From contig WELB01000042.1 of assembly GCA_009602725.1 (NCBI GenBank), forward strand, positions 16,133 to 41,508: 25,376 bases of DNA. Reading direction: 5' to 3'. The position numbers and the translations under genes were made by a program. Shown piece after piece: positions 1-8,621 of this stretch. A model generated the notes under the pieces. That model was given only the letters and a program-made list of their open reading frames with translations, made no database searches and had not been told where the DNA came from. Positions within the stretch are counted from its first letter, which is position 1. Each line of letters opens with the position of its first letter. The DNA comes from Spirogloea muscicola. Lineage: Eukaryota > Streptophyta > Zygnematophyceae > Spirogloeales > Spirogloeaceae.

Positions 1-188
1 TTACGAGTGAGGAGCCTCACATCCGACAGACTAGCTGCCGGTAAACTATCCCCCTGACGAAAGCCGGAGGCCGCAGCGAGAGCACGGCCAGCACGCAGAT
101 GCAAGGCGTGGGCCATGGACCGCTGGAGGGAGACGGACAAGCGCATACGATACACCTGAGCCCACGAGCCAGCGGCGTTGAAGTCAGC
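1..188 (-). mobile_element. 5'-truncated LINE-like fragment, subfamily A
   Basis: The minus strand encodes the C-terminal end of a retrotransposon protein. It has the core M-R-L-x-V-S-L-Q-R-S, then HALHLRAGRALAAASG, and ends LSDLRLLT.. at the left edge. The same DNA recurs at 8818-9005 and 22190-22310 (direct) and, for the terminal part, at 6838-6900 and 22875-22925 (inverted). The copy stops at the GAAGTCAGCC motif, where a subfamily B fragment begins. Its 3' tail lies outside the window. The protein segment resembles the region after the endonuclease domain in algal LINEs, by family memory only. Confidence 0.7.
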
Positions 189-345
189 CGATGCAGAGGG
201 AAGCTCAGTACCCGCGAGTGAGCAACATCAAGTCAGAGTAGCTCGCTGCAGGGAAAGAGGGCACTCCGCCGAGACCCAGAGGCAACAGCCATGGCACGGC
301 CTGCCCGCGTGTGGACGGCGTGGGCTAGGGAGCGTTGAAACGCCG
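189..345 (-). mobile_element. LINE-like fragment, subfamily B, lacking its 3' tail
   Basis: This is a copy of the B sequence also found at 8384-8620, 9322-9560 and 22630-22860. It starts at GATGCAGAGGGAAGCTC, so the hairpin tail that normally precedes this point on the plus strand is missing. The minus strand reads as the same protein end as subfamily A, with LQRS..AHAVHTRAGRA and SYSDLMLLTRGY-like residues, broken here by small indels. The other edge fades near 345. Both ends being cut suggests recombination or later insertion rather than simple 5' truncation. Confidence 0.65.
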
Positions 346-587
346 AAAGTGCCGGAGAGGTGCCAGTGACGAACAAAGGGAAGTCCAAGGAAATGGCTCT
401 TTCCCAAGTAGGGCGGTGGCGGTGATGCCAGCCGAGTGGAAAGAAGAAGAGTGGAAAGGGCACGCGGGGCTGGGCGGGGGTGAGCTGCTCTGGGCCCTGC
501 CAGCCTCGCTGCCGCGGCGCCAGCCCCCGCCCCCGGCGCCGCCCGCCCCCCGCGCACCGCACCGCACCTCGCCCTTCCACTCTCTGC

Positions 588-738
588 ATGCGCCTCCCTG
601 CCGCTGCCAGCCGCATCCCCCGCCTCGGCTTCCCCCGCCCCCTCCAGCCCTTCCCGCCCCCCCCCATGGGCGGCGAAGGTCCCACTCGTGGCTCTTGTGC
701 GGGACAGGGACCTGGGAAAGCGATACCTATCCATGTCA
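588..738 (+). other. Possible first exon of an unidentified gene
   Basis: An ATG at 588 is followed by codons for MRLPAAASRIPRLGFPRPL and a proline run. A second in-frame ATG at 666 reads MGGEGPTRGSC. A GT donor-like site follows CATGTCAG at 738. The long C homopolymer at about 658-665 makes the frame uncertain, and the neighbouring frame (VALVRDRDLGKRYLSMSG) looks at least as protein-like. No homologue is recognised and no partner exon was found, so this is a weak call based on composition and a plausible donor only. Confidence 0.15.
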
Positions 739-1502
739 GGTGCTTCTTACCTCGCCTCTCACGGAAGTAGCTTTCTCACAGCTCACACAGCCCTTGCCAC
801 GCCTGCGCAACAGCAGCCCTGTGCCCCTCATCCTTCCCACGCACCTGTCCAAGCCCGCCGACCCTGCCAGTCTGCCGGCAGCTGGATGTGGCCGGCACAC
901 CACCACCAACTCGTCGCCGACTGTGCAAAGTTCCATCCGGCCTGCTTGTTCTCAGCATGTCTGGCCATCCTTTGCAAAGAGCGAACGCCCAAAGGGGCAG
1001 CAAACCAGCTCCACTGGTATTGCTCTTGCAAGCCCTCCGAGGCGGGATGCTAGCCAACCCCCGTGCCTTGAGATCGGGGACTGCCACCTGCTTGGCGACA
1101 TGTGGAAGCCTGCGGATCGTGTGTAGGGCTGCTATCACCAATCCACAACCACGATCAATCAGATAAAGGGGAGTCATGCTTGCCTGGTGTGGCTTGCTCT
1201 GGGTCTAGGGTTTAAGCCGTACACCCCTTGCAGAATGGGGAGGATGTTTATGGTGCGAGTATCCACACATTCATGAGCTGCACCACCCTAGATTCTACAT
1301 TGCCTCTGTGCAAACTGGTCCTCGGGAATTTGCGTGCCCCACAGATATGCGTGCCCACTAGACATGCGCAAGACTGAGAATGGTCAACTACCCTTGATCT
1401 AGACAGCCCTGCAAGGCACGAGTTTGCAATATACTGTGAGGCTTTTTTCCTTGGCCGTACAGAGCGGGGGCAGTGCTACCATGTAAGCACATTAAGGGCA
1501 GT

Positions 1503-1508
1503 TTTATT
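1503..1508 (-). terminator. Possible poly(A) signal of the VID27-type gene
   Basis: The minus strand reads AATAAA about 350 nt after the TAG stop at 1860. Position and orientation fit a polyadenylation signal, but a hexamer occurs often by chance and green algae may use other signals. Confidence 0.25.
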
Positions 1509-1859
1509 TGAAACTCAATGTCCTGCACTGTGAACTGTAAATTCTCAAGGCAACGACTGTGGCCCATCCCTACATCTACATTGTCCTCGAGATCAGGGAA
1601 CGACGAAGATGTGCTTGGCAAAGTGCCGCTGTACATATGTACAGTAGTACGGATGACACCAGCATGGGAAGCTTGTCATGACCTTCTTGACCTCACACTG
1701 TGGTCGTAGTTGTCAGGGCAATCAGTCGCCACAGCTTGTTGTCCGTTCTATTCCTAGGGCGGTGGCCAGGAGTCACAACCCTGAATCTCAGAGGAGCTTA
1801 TCTATGGTACTGCTCGGTTGCTTTGCTTGTGACGAGTCACACAGTTTCACAGGGGCCGG

Positions 1860-4800
1860 CTACATGACATTGAAGGATGTCACTTGTTTCGGAGTTGCTA
1901 CAATCAACGGAGCTTCTGGTGTAGTGACTGAGTGATACTGATCATGCATGAATTTGCTGTCCACGATTGACTCATCCTTGGGTACCACCTACACAGGAAC
2001 ATTTACCCGAACCTCAAGACAGCACACCCACTGACCTGCCTCATCGAGTTCACCATCTCATCTATTACCGTCACGATAACCAAAACTTGCAAATGAGAGG
2101 CATTGTGAATGGAAGTGGTACTTGCTGGTCTGAGGCAGCATAGACATACCTTGTAGCAGTAGCAGGACTTGATTCCTTCGGACTGTCGATAGCATTCGTG
2201 ATCTATCTTCACTCGTCGAAAATTCCATATTACTGAATAATTTCCGACTGTTGCCACTATGTTGCGTTCTTGCCGATCACCATCGGTGATCTTCATAGAA
2301 GCAGCAGCAGAGGATGCTGTGAGTGGATAAGCGAGTACAAGCACCATACACCCGAGCAGGTGTGCAGGACATCAGAGCTGCTCCAGTCAAAAGACAGATT
2401 GGAAGAAAGCTTCAGGCAAAGCTGCGGCAGTTCTATCTTCACACCAACTCTGTGACTTACCCAAGAAAACTGGCCCTTCTGAAACCTCAAAGTGTCACCA
2501 GCTGCATGTGCGTCGACAGGATCCAAGCGAAGTATGCGAGGGGCTGCAATGTTTGAACCCATCCTAGCCACAAAGCCAAGCTTCTCCTTGCCATCTTTAT
2601 CCTTGAAGACCGTGGAGATGAGCATCAGATATGTGTCTGTCGTTGCCACCACCCAGTGTCCATCATATGTTACATCAATGTGCGTGATGGGCGACCCTGC
2701 ATACGAAGCAATGCTCAGAAAGGACTGCGAGGACAAATTCACTCGAAATTGCACCTAAGCATGGAATCTGCTGCCATCCCGTGAAACGTAGCAATCCACA
2801 TAACCAGGGCGTCAGTCCACTGCAACAGAATACGTGAGACTCGGGCACCGGAGGTCGAAGTTGGTGAGTTGTAGTACAACCTAGCCCTGGAAAGGAGGTC
2901 TTTGCCATCCGCATGCTGGTTGTGCTGTACAGGCGCACCTTCCCGTCTTTGCTGCCTACGGCAATGCAACCATCTCCCGTGGTAGCAAAGCACTGAAAAC
3001 TTGTGCCACGTGCAAAGCTGTGGCCATCTGACCACTCCAAGGCGGGACTACTCAAGTCTTGAACAACTCCCTGCCTTGCCCTCATGTCCCAGCGGCAAAG
3101 CCTGCAGGCGACAGCACTCTACTCAGAGCCAAAGTGTGACTGCTCTGACAGCTCAAAGCTCCCCTTATTACTGACTAGATGAAAGGCACCTAGATGAGCA
3201 GCAGACTGCAGATAGGCGGCCTCAATTGGTAAGACTGCTCAGCATGCTGAGTAAGGCATGGGCATGACTGATTGGGCATAGGGAGCATCAGGACCACTTT
3301 CAGAGCCATGTCCTGTGAAGGCTGCAACACGGACTCATCAAAGGACAAAAAGCTGGCACAGTGACTGGGGCTGATTGTCCTTAGGGACGAGTCGCAGGCA
3401 CGGATGATTCTCGGGATTCTCATAAGCAAGTGAGCAGAGGCTAAGATGGGGGGGATGTCAGAGGTGAATGGAGACAGGAAGCACACGCAACGAGGAAAGG
3501 CAAGGGGGACTGTATGCAGGCAAGCCCGAAGCAAATTACCTATTGTCATCCAAGCCAAGGAATGTGGAGTGCCCTGCGTCAAGCTGGGAGCTTTTCGAAT
3601 CATTGTTGATATCACGCATGTTGAGATCAACCCCGTCCTTGGCAAACCTCCATTCGGAAACAACTTTGCCCGTATCAATGTCCAGCTGCTTCACACCGCC
3701 TGCTGAATGGAGGGGCGTATCTGCTCCACCCGACGGGCTCATCAGCATCATATTTGTCTCCCCTTTGACCAGCATGCCCTTCCTCGGCGTAGTGTAAGCC
3801 TGCCCTTGGGGACCCTGAACGCGATGGGGGCAAATCGTCAAGGGAGAGGTTATGTACACCCCTTGTGAGAAGCAGACGGGGCTGTGATTCAGCTTCACAC
3901 AGGAGCCTGGGCAGCATCCAGCAAGGTGCCACCTACACACACGCTGATACACCAGCACACCTGAGCAGCACAGGCCACTTTACTTACAGCAATTTGGATG
4001 GACAAGTCGCCACCTTCGACGCCATCTTCCATGTTCTTGTAGACATCGATACCTCCAGCATGGAGTACATAGCTGACAGCGAGGAGAGGCATCTGAGCAC
4101 CTCAATCAGGACACCCGACTTCAAAACACAGGGAGCCGGGCTGAGGTGCACATGAGCCACTGGCAAGATGGCTCCTCTTCCTACCACTGCTTCCATGCTC
4201 CCCTCGGCAACCTCGAGCAGATGCCATGACAAGAGGGCCATGCATACGTGCAAGCCTCACCAGGTGTCATGCCCGGGAAAACTGCATCGGCATTCATCAG
4301 ACAAGGCCCTTTGGGACTTTTACTGCAGGGATGTGGACTTTGCAAACCTGTTCTTCAGTGCCCCCATCGTAAGGCTCTGGGCTCCACGTTTCACATCCCT
4401 ACGATAGGTCTCCTTCATCGGCGACTCAGGAGGGGGAGTCCCGTCTGGAGACTCCTGAGCATCCCACATAGTCTCGTCCCCATCCTCACCAGCTGCCCAG
4501 CCCATGAACTCCTTGCCAATGATCTGCTTACAAGACCACGAGTGGTGGCAACGATGTGAGCATTGAGATGGATGTGCAAGCGGGCACACGCATTGGATAG
4601 TGCACGAGAGGTTGATGAAGCAGCTTGACGCCCCACCTTCATGCGATTCTCGTGTGTAGCCTTCAGCTTGTAAAGATTCTCAAACATGCAGTCTTGATAG
4701 CGAAGTACAAAGGCCCGGTACTGATGAGCCTGGCCTGGCGGAAATTTCAGTGCCCAAACGCCAGCCGCGACAAAATCCATGCGGAGTTCCTCATCATTGA

Positions 4801-6120
4801 ACTTGGCCTAACGAGAGCAAGTAGCCCACGTATGCAGGCTCAATGTCTGAAAGGGTTTGCCAGAAAGCATGCAGGAATTGGGCAAGAGCTTGCTGGTAAA
4901 GGGCTTGTATAGCAGAAGCCAGAGAAGTTATTGCGACAGAGGACCTGGACCTGGACTGCAATCAAAGATGAGAGCAGTGTATAGCCACAAGCATACGTGG
5001 CAGATGCACGGGAAGCTGACGTGACAAGTACGCCTGCAGTCGAGTGAATTCAGCAGGCTGAGAGTATATGGGGCGCTGCAGAAGAGGAACCTGCAATCGC
5101 TCGCTGACGAGCGCTTGCACCTTGGCACCCACCAACAGGTGCCAGTCCTGCGGCACCTCTTCCTTGCCACGCCTGTTGGAAGAAAGAGAGCTCTACTCAG
5201 CTCCTCCTTGAGCTCAGCGAGCAGGTGGAGAGGCAACAAGAAGCAGGAAAGTGCACACTTCTGCAAGCTGGGCCCTCCATCCGTCCCCATCCTCGCCAGT
5301 GGCACCCGAGAGGAGACTGCACCTGGAAGTGGCGGCGTCCTCATCGTCCTCCTCTTCTTCGTCATCGTCCATCTCACCATCGTCCCCAAGGTGCGCAAAT
5401 CTCCAGCTTGTCAGCTTCTCGGCTGTCGCCCAGCGGCCAACCGCACCTGCCCCACCTGCCTCGACTCAGGAGACAACGCATCTGTCAGGCTCCAGGTGCG
5501 CCTCCTCCTTCCCCACTTCTGCACCCATCCAGCAAGGGCGCAGGGCGCTCGCCAGCGTGAGACAGGCATGGAAAGGCATGGCGGCTGCACGAGCATGGTC
5601 GCCAGGGGTGAGCTCTGGAGACAGACTGCGACAGCTGCAACTAGTGCTGGTCAGCCCTGCTATCGGAATGGCAACCTGCGCACAAGGAGGCGCTGAGGCT
5701 GTACAGAGTGACACGCGACCGTCGGTACCCAGGCACCCGGCCAGGTCAGGTACCAGACGTGGTGCCGCGGTTGGAGGCAAGAGTCACAGGTCAGCAAGGC
5801 CTGCAGAGCAGGAGCGGGTGATGGGGCTCTCTCCCGGGGCCAGTGACGGCAGGGGGTCCAACGTCGTGTTGGTCCCCGTCTCCCGCGTCCCACCCCCCTC
5901 CCCGACTGTTTAATGCGGCTCCTGAGGGCACGGCTGGTGTGCACGTGGGGCTGTCGGGCCAGCGGCGGGCAGGTGAGGGAGCGCAGGCGAGCGACGCACG
6001 CGAGGGCTGATGGCGCTCACCGACGTGGTGGTAGAGGCGTGGCGCCGTGGCAGCCTGCTCGGGGCCGCCCTCGGCCTGCAGGCAGTCGCGCGGGTGAGTG
6101 GCAGTGGCGGTGGCGGCCAT
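1860..6120 (-). CDS. VID27/DEM-like protein, 11 exons
   Basis: Exons in transcript order: 6120-6021, 5446-5323, 5172-5091, 4807-4637, 4523-4348, 4072-3988, 3799-3540, 3101-2881, 2696-2461, 2290-2150, 1988-1860. All junctions are GT-AG, phases agree, and the joined frame gives 574 residues. Landmarks: LYHHVGG spans the exon 1/2 junction, then AEKLTSWRF, an acidic Asp/Glu run (about residues 55-70), and a PH-like region with [22 protein letters not shown] and QDCMFENLY. The C-terminal propeller domain has [71 protein letters not shown] and a tail with [13 protein letters not shown]. These match plant Vid27-type/DEM proteins (about 600+ residues). Yeast Vid27 is linked to vacuolar import and degradation and tomato DEM to meristem formation; the molecular role is unknown. 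Exon 7 could instead start at 3814 (five more residues). The N terminus is shorter than in land plants, and poly-C plus an N precede the ATG, so an upstream start is possible. Confidence 0.9.
5447..6020 (-). other. First intron of the VID27-type gene
   Basis: The donor is CACGTCG before GTGAGC (6021/6020) and the acceptor GGGGCAG before GTGCGG (5447/5446), both phase 1. Splicing joins LYHHVG to [17 protein letters not shown], which aligns without a gap to the plant pattern KLYLHIGG..AKWVVSEKLTSYRF. At 574 nt it is the longest intron of the gene. An upstream acceptor 8 nt or so earlier is not excluded. Open frames on either strand inside it are not conserved-looking. Confidence 0.75.
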
Positions 6121-6340
6121 GGGGGGGGGGGNATTAGAAGAAAATTTCGTGTATTGGAAACAAACGACGGCCAAATGGCCAAATACAAAGGTAAGCACAT
6201 CTTAAGATCTACATAACCTACAGTAGATTGACCCGCTCAGTAACCACGGGTCAAAACATCAAGGTCGCTAACTGATGCCTGAATACTAGATGGCAGATAC
6301 GAAGCGCTTCTGCCACCAACTAGAGCTCGCCCAGCTTTTT
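6121..6340. other. Poly-G/N junction and AT-richer unassigned DNA
   Basis: A run of eleven or so G residues (6121-6131) is followed by an N at 6132, then composition drops sharply to AT-rich. This is the immediate upstream side of the VID27-type ATG. The N probably marks an unresolved homopolymer or a collapsed assembly gap. The plus-strand reading through the N is not credible as a gene. From 6140 to 6340 I see no gene or repeat. Confidence 0.5.
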
Positions 6341-6640
6341 TGTGCAAAGCATTAGCCTGAGCCCCCTGCAAACAGGCCGAAAGAAATTAGAAGAGCTGTT
6401 TGTGGTCTCGCAGCCCTTTCCACCTTTGGAAGTGGCGCTCCTGACGAAGGCGAGGGCTGTGAACAGCCAGCCCGAAAGAAGGAAGCGCGTCCAGCGCGTG
6501 AGAGCTGTGGCTGTGAGAGGCCAGCCCCCAAGCCCCAAAGAATGGACAAGGGCTGAAATGAATTGACAAGGTCCGAAGAAGAAGAAGAAAGTGCGAGGGG
6601 GCTGTAAGCGCTTTCCCATTAGCTTTTCCAGTAAGATAAT
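6340..6640. mobile_element. Degenerate LINE tail fragments, subfamily D
   Basis: Two hairpin-like motifs occur: GGGCTGTGAACAGCCAGCCC near 6448-6468 and GGCTGTGAGAGGCCAGCCC near 6510-6528. They are followed by GAATGGACAAGG and GAATTGACAAGGTCCGAAG. The second block matches 21725-21790, 21340-21400 and 23660-23720. GAAGAAGAAGAA near 6574-6587 resembles the simple-repeat end of other copies. No protein-coding part is retained. Confidence 0.5.
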
Positions 6641-6837
6641 CACTTAGTAACCTCCTGTAACCTCTACCTTGGAGGAGCTGTTTCTCTTTTACTTTCCGGA
6701 CTTATTGGTACTCGTCGTTGTTCGACCTCCCTCTGCTCATTCGGTTCCTTGCTTTTGTGACCTGTTTCATCCTTTTCCGCATCCTTTTGAGGCTCCTCAC
6801 TCGTTGCTATTGAGTGATTCGTCCTACCCCTTTTTGG
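6641..6837. other. Pyrimidine-rich unassigned stretch
   Basis: No gene is recognised. The plus strand is rich in TTCC/TTTCC, and at 6787-6830 it contains a diverged copy of the GAGGCTCCTCACTCGT..CTA motif seen at 6888-6915, so it is probably an old, plus-oriented subfamily A fragment. Confidence 0.35.
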
Positions 6838-7052
6838 AGGCTTTCGTCAGGGGGATAGTTTACCGGCAGCTAGTCTGTCGGATGTGAGGCTCCTCACTCG
6901 TAACTACTAAGTGGTCCATCCTCCCCCGTTCTGCCATAGCCTCTCAAGGCCCCGCAGTCGCTGCTTAGCTCGTAGTTTGGCCCCTTCGAACCTTGTCAAT
7001 TCTTTTCGGGCTGGCTTCTCACAGCCCTTGCCCCCATTGGGAGAGCCACTTC
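6838..7052 (+). mobile_element. LINE-like copy, subfamily A, plus orientation
   Basis: This is the reverse complement of the A sequence at about 8655-8880 and 10063-10256, and a near-identical direct copy of 22870-23082. It runs from the end of the coding part (GCTTTCGTCAGGGGGATAG..., then the CTCACTCGTAACTAC stop region) through the 3' tail. The tail carries GGGCTGGCTTCTCACAGCCC and ends ATTGGGAGAGCCACTTCTTCTCC. The 3' end abuts the 3' end of an oppositely oriented subfamily C copy at 7053. Confidence 0.75.
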
Positions 7053-7222
7053 TTCTCCTTGAGGATAGGGGCTGGGAAAAGCCAGCCCAGAAAAGAATGA
7101 GCAGAGTACGAGAAGGGGCCAGGGGAAGCACTGAGAAAACCAAGCACAACAATAAACTAAGCAGCTACGAAGCACTCAGTGACCCCTGCCAAGCAGCCTC
7201 AGGTCAGAGAGACTGGGCTCCT
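7053..7222 (-). mobile_element. 5'-truncated LINE-like copy, subfamily C
   Basis: The tail hairpin GGGGCTGGGAAAAGCCAGCCC lies at about 7068-7088. It is followed by the C 3' UTR (AGAAGGGGCCAGGGGAAGC...GCAGCTACGAAGCACTCAGTGACC) and the start of the coding end (AGACTGGGCTCCTGGAA). The same order occurs at 8200-8296, 10257-10555 and 23190-23640. The copy is cut at about 7222 where unrelated sequence begins. Confidence 0.7.
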
Positions 7223-7329
7223 GGAATAGATGCGGCTGCTGATATTCAAAGAGCGGCTGTAAGAGGCCAGCCAGATGCATACAGCTGTTCATGACGGAGC
7301 CACCAGGCTAGGCAGACAGGGCGCTCTTA

Positions 7330-7471
7330 GGGCCAATCTACACCGGGACGGCCGGGCGCAAATTGGCCTCCGTTTGGCCTCAAATCAGCAAGAATTTGAC
7401 CAATGCCGCTCCATACACTGCGCGACACGTACCCCTCGGCCGCGTCCGTCCGTCCCGGTGTCAAGTGGCCC
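7330..7471. mobile_element. Candidate MITE with terminal inverted repeats
   Basis: The left end reads GGGCCA-ATCT-ACACCGGGACGG. The reverse complement of the right end reads GGGCCA-CTTG-ACACCGGGACGG. These 22-nt termini differ only in the four middle positions and bound 142 bp with no coding capacity. Flanks are TTA on the left and TTC on the right, a possible decayed 3-bp target duplication. GGGCC-type ends with TTA duplications would fit a PIF/Harbinger-derived element, but the superfamily is an inference. Confidence 0.6.
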
Positions 7472-7522
7472 TTCAGTACCCCCGTGTCAGCAATAGGAAG
7501 TCAGATGAGCGGGAGGAAGAGG

Positions 7523-7960
7523 AAGTGCTCGCCCATGGAGAAGAGGGGCTGGCAAAGCCAGCCCTAAAAAGAATGGACAATGTCCAAAAGCCAAAGAAAG
7601 AGAAGCCGGCAGCGCTATGGCACAAAAAAGAAACGAAGCAGCTACGAAGCACTCAGTAACCCCTGCTAAGCAGCCTCAGGTCAGAGAGACTGGGTTCCTG
7701 GAAGCGGGTCCCCTGGCCAGAGCCAGAGGCAGCAGCGAGGGCTCTGCCTGCACGCAGGTGCAGCGCGCGGGCCATAGACCTCTGCAGCGGCCCTGCCAAG
7801 CGCATGCGGTACACCTGCGCTAGCGACCCTGCTGCATGGGAATCGACCGGCTCCCCATGGAAGCGGCGGACAATGGCGTGGCGGGAGAGCTGGTTGAGCA
7901 GCTCAAGCCACCGAGCGCCCAGCGCCCCGTGCGTATCGATGGTGAGGAAGAGCTACCCCG
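7523..7960 (-). mobile_element. Chimeric LINE-like copy: B tail joined to C body
   Basis: The tail at 7529-7610 is subfamily B (GGGCTGGCAAAGCCAGCCC, then GAATGGACAATGTCCA and AAGCCAAAGAAAGAG). At about 7615-7620 the sequence switches to the C 3' UTR (AAAAAAGAAACGAAGCAGCTACGAAGCACTCAG) and continues through the C coding end to about 7960, almost identical to 23285-23620. The minus strand encodes HGALGARWLELLNQLS-like residues, then YRMRLA.., LQRS and ALHLRAGRALAAASG, broken by a few indels. Confidence 0.65.
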
Positions 7961-8170
7961 CTGCGCAAGCCAGAGGCTGCTGCAAGGGCAAGGGTGCAAC
8001 CAGCGCGGCGGTGCAAAGGAAGCCCTTGGGACCGCTGTAGGGACATAGATAAACGCATGCGGTAGCAGGACACAAGAATCAAAAGGCACCGAGCCACCGG
8101 GAAGGGCTGCACCCTGTTCCCGGCGCCACTGGTCAGCTTGACATGCCAGCAGCGAAAGGAAGCGGGTCCC
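7961..8170 (-). mobile_element. LINE-like coding fragment, subfamily E
   Basis: The minus strand encodes CYRMRLSMSLQRS followed by LPLHRRAGCTLALAAASG. This is the same protein core as subfamilies A-C, but the nucleotide sequence differs clearly, so it is a fourth subfamily. It lacks a recognisable 3' tail of its own. The residues before the core are out of frame. It sits between the 5' side of the chimeric copy and a C tail at 8195. Confidence 0.55.
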
Positions 8171-8296
8171 CTGGAAGCGGGTCCCCTGGCCAGAAGAAGA
8201 AGAAAGGGCTCGCCCATTGAGGGTAGGGGCTGGAAAAGCCAGCCCAAAAAAGAAGGAACGAAGTACGAGAAGGGGGCCAGGGGAAGCGCTAAGAAG
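8171..8296 (-). mobile_element. Truncated tail, subfamily C
   Basis: A C-type end follows GAAGAAGAAGAAAG: GCTCGCCCATTGAGGGTAGGGGCTGGAAAAGCCAGCCC, with the hairpin at about 8225-8243. Then come about 50 nt of C 3' UTR (GTACGAGAAGGGGGCCAGGGGAAGCGCTAAG). It is cut at 8296, exactly where a B copy's 3' end starts. A duplicated GGAAGCGGGTCCCCTGG lies just left of it (8160-8190). Confidence 0.6.
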
Positions 8297-8621
8297 GTGC
8301 TCGCCCATAGAGAAGAATGGACAATGTCCAAAGCCAAAGAAAGAGGAGCCGGAAAAGGACTACACTCCAAAACAGAAGACGATGCAGAGGGAAGCTCAGT
8401 ACCCGCGAGTGAGCGACATCAAGTTTGAGTAGCTCGCTGGAGGGAAAGAGGCACTCCGCCGAGACCCAGAGGCGGCGGCCATAGCACGGCCTGCTCGCGT
8501 GTGGTCGGCGTAGGCAAGGGAGCGTTGAAAAGATACCGCCACGCGCATTCAGAATACCTGGGCGAGCGAACCGGCGGCGTTGAAGCCGGGCATCGCCCCT
8601 GGCAGACCCGGCCGCCGGTCA
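8297..8621 (-). mobile_element. LINE-like copy, subfamily B, missing the tail hairpin
   Basis: The copy begins GTGCTCGCCCATAGAGAAG and passes directly into AATGGACAATGTCCA, so the GGGCTGGC..GCCAGCCC hairpin present in other B copies is absent. The 3' UTR and coding end follow (AGAGGCGGCGGCC..., GAACCGGCGGCGTTGAAGCCGGGCATC) and stop at CGGCCGCCGGTC. Minus-strand codons give LQRS, AHAVHTRAGRA-type residues with indels. Loss spans about 28 nt compared with 9205-9250. Confidence 0.7.

Larger units (their letters stand above)
346..1859. other. Intergenic interval without a recognised gene; GC-rich block at 470-740
   Basis: I recognise no protein family here. Positions 470-740 are very GC-rich with C-runs, resembling the first-exon/promoter composition of the three identified genes. 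On the plus strand an ATG at 588 opens a Pro/Arg-rich, transit-peptide-like stretch. After the C-run at 658-665 a second frame reads VPLVALVRDRDLGKRYLSMS, ending at a possible donor (CAG before GTGCTT at about 738). No convincing downstream exons were found. The rest has lower GC and probably includes the 3' UTR of the VID27-type gene (1500-1859). A telo-box-like AAACCCTA lies on the minus strand near 1210-1217. Confidence 0.35.

Noticed and set aside
335-1126. Long plus-strand open frame (263 codons)
   Set aside because: Low-complexity Pro/His/Ser composition caused by GC-rich DNA, spanning repeat, GC block and ordinary DNA without any domain.
3815-3932. Frame reading [18 protein letters not shown] as an extra VID27 exon
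   Set aside because: It would need a 14-nt intron or a frameshift to reach TPRKGMLV; skipping it keeps all phases intact.
4073-4092. Alternative acceptor giving VID27 exon 6 an earlier start (MPLLAV)
   Set aside because: The incoming exon ends in phase 2, so only the acceptor at 4073/4072 keeps the frame and gives the conserved [18 protein letters not shown].
5251-5913. Plus-strand Ser-rich open frame
   Set aside because: The Ser run is the antisense of the acidic Asp/Glu stretch in VID27 exon 2.
6010-6216. Plus-strand open frame starting [11 protein letters not shown] with a GTGAG donor-like site
   Set aside because: It is antisense to exon 1 of the VID27-type gene, whose minus-strand reading joins in phase and matches the plant protein at [16 protein letters not shown]. 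It also runs through the N.
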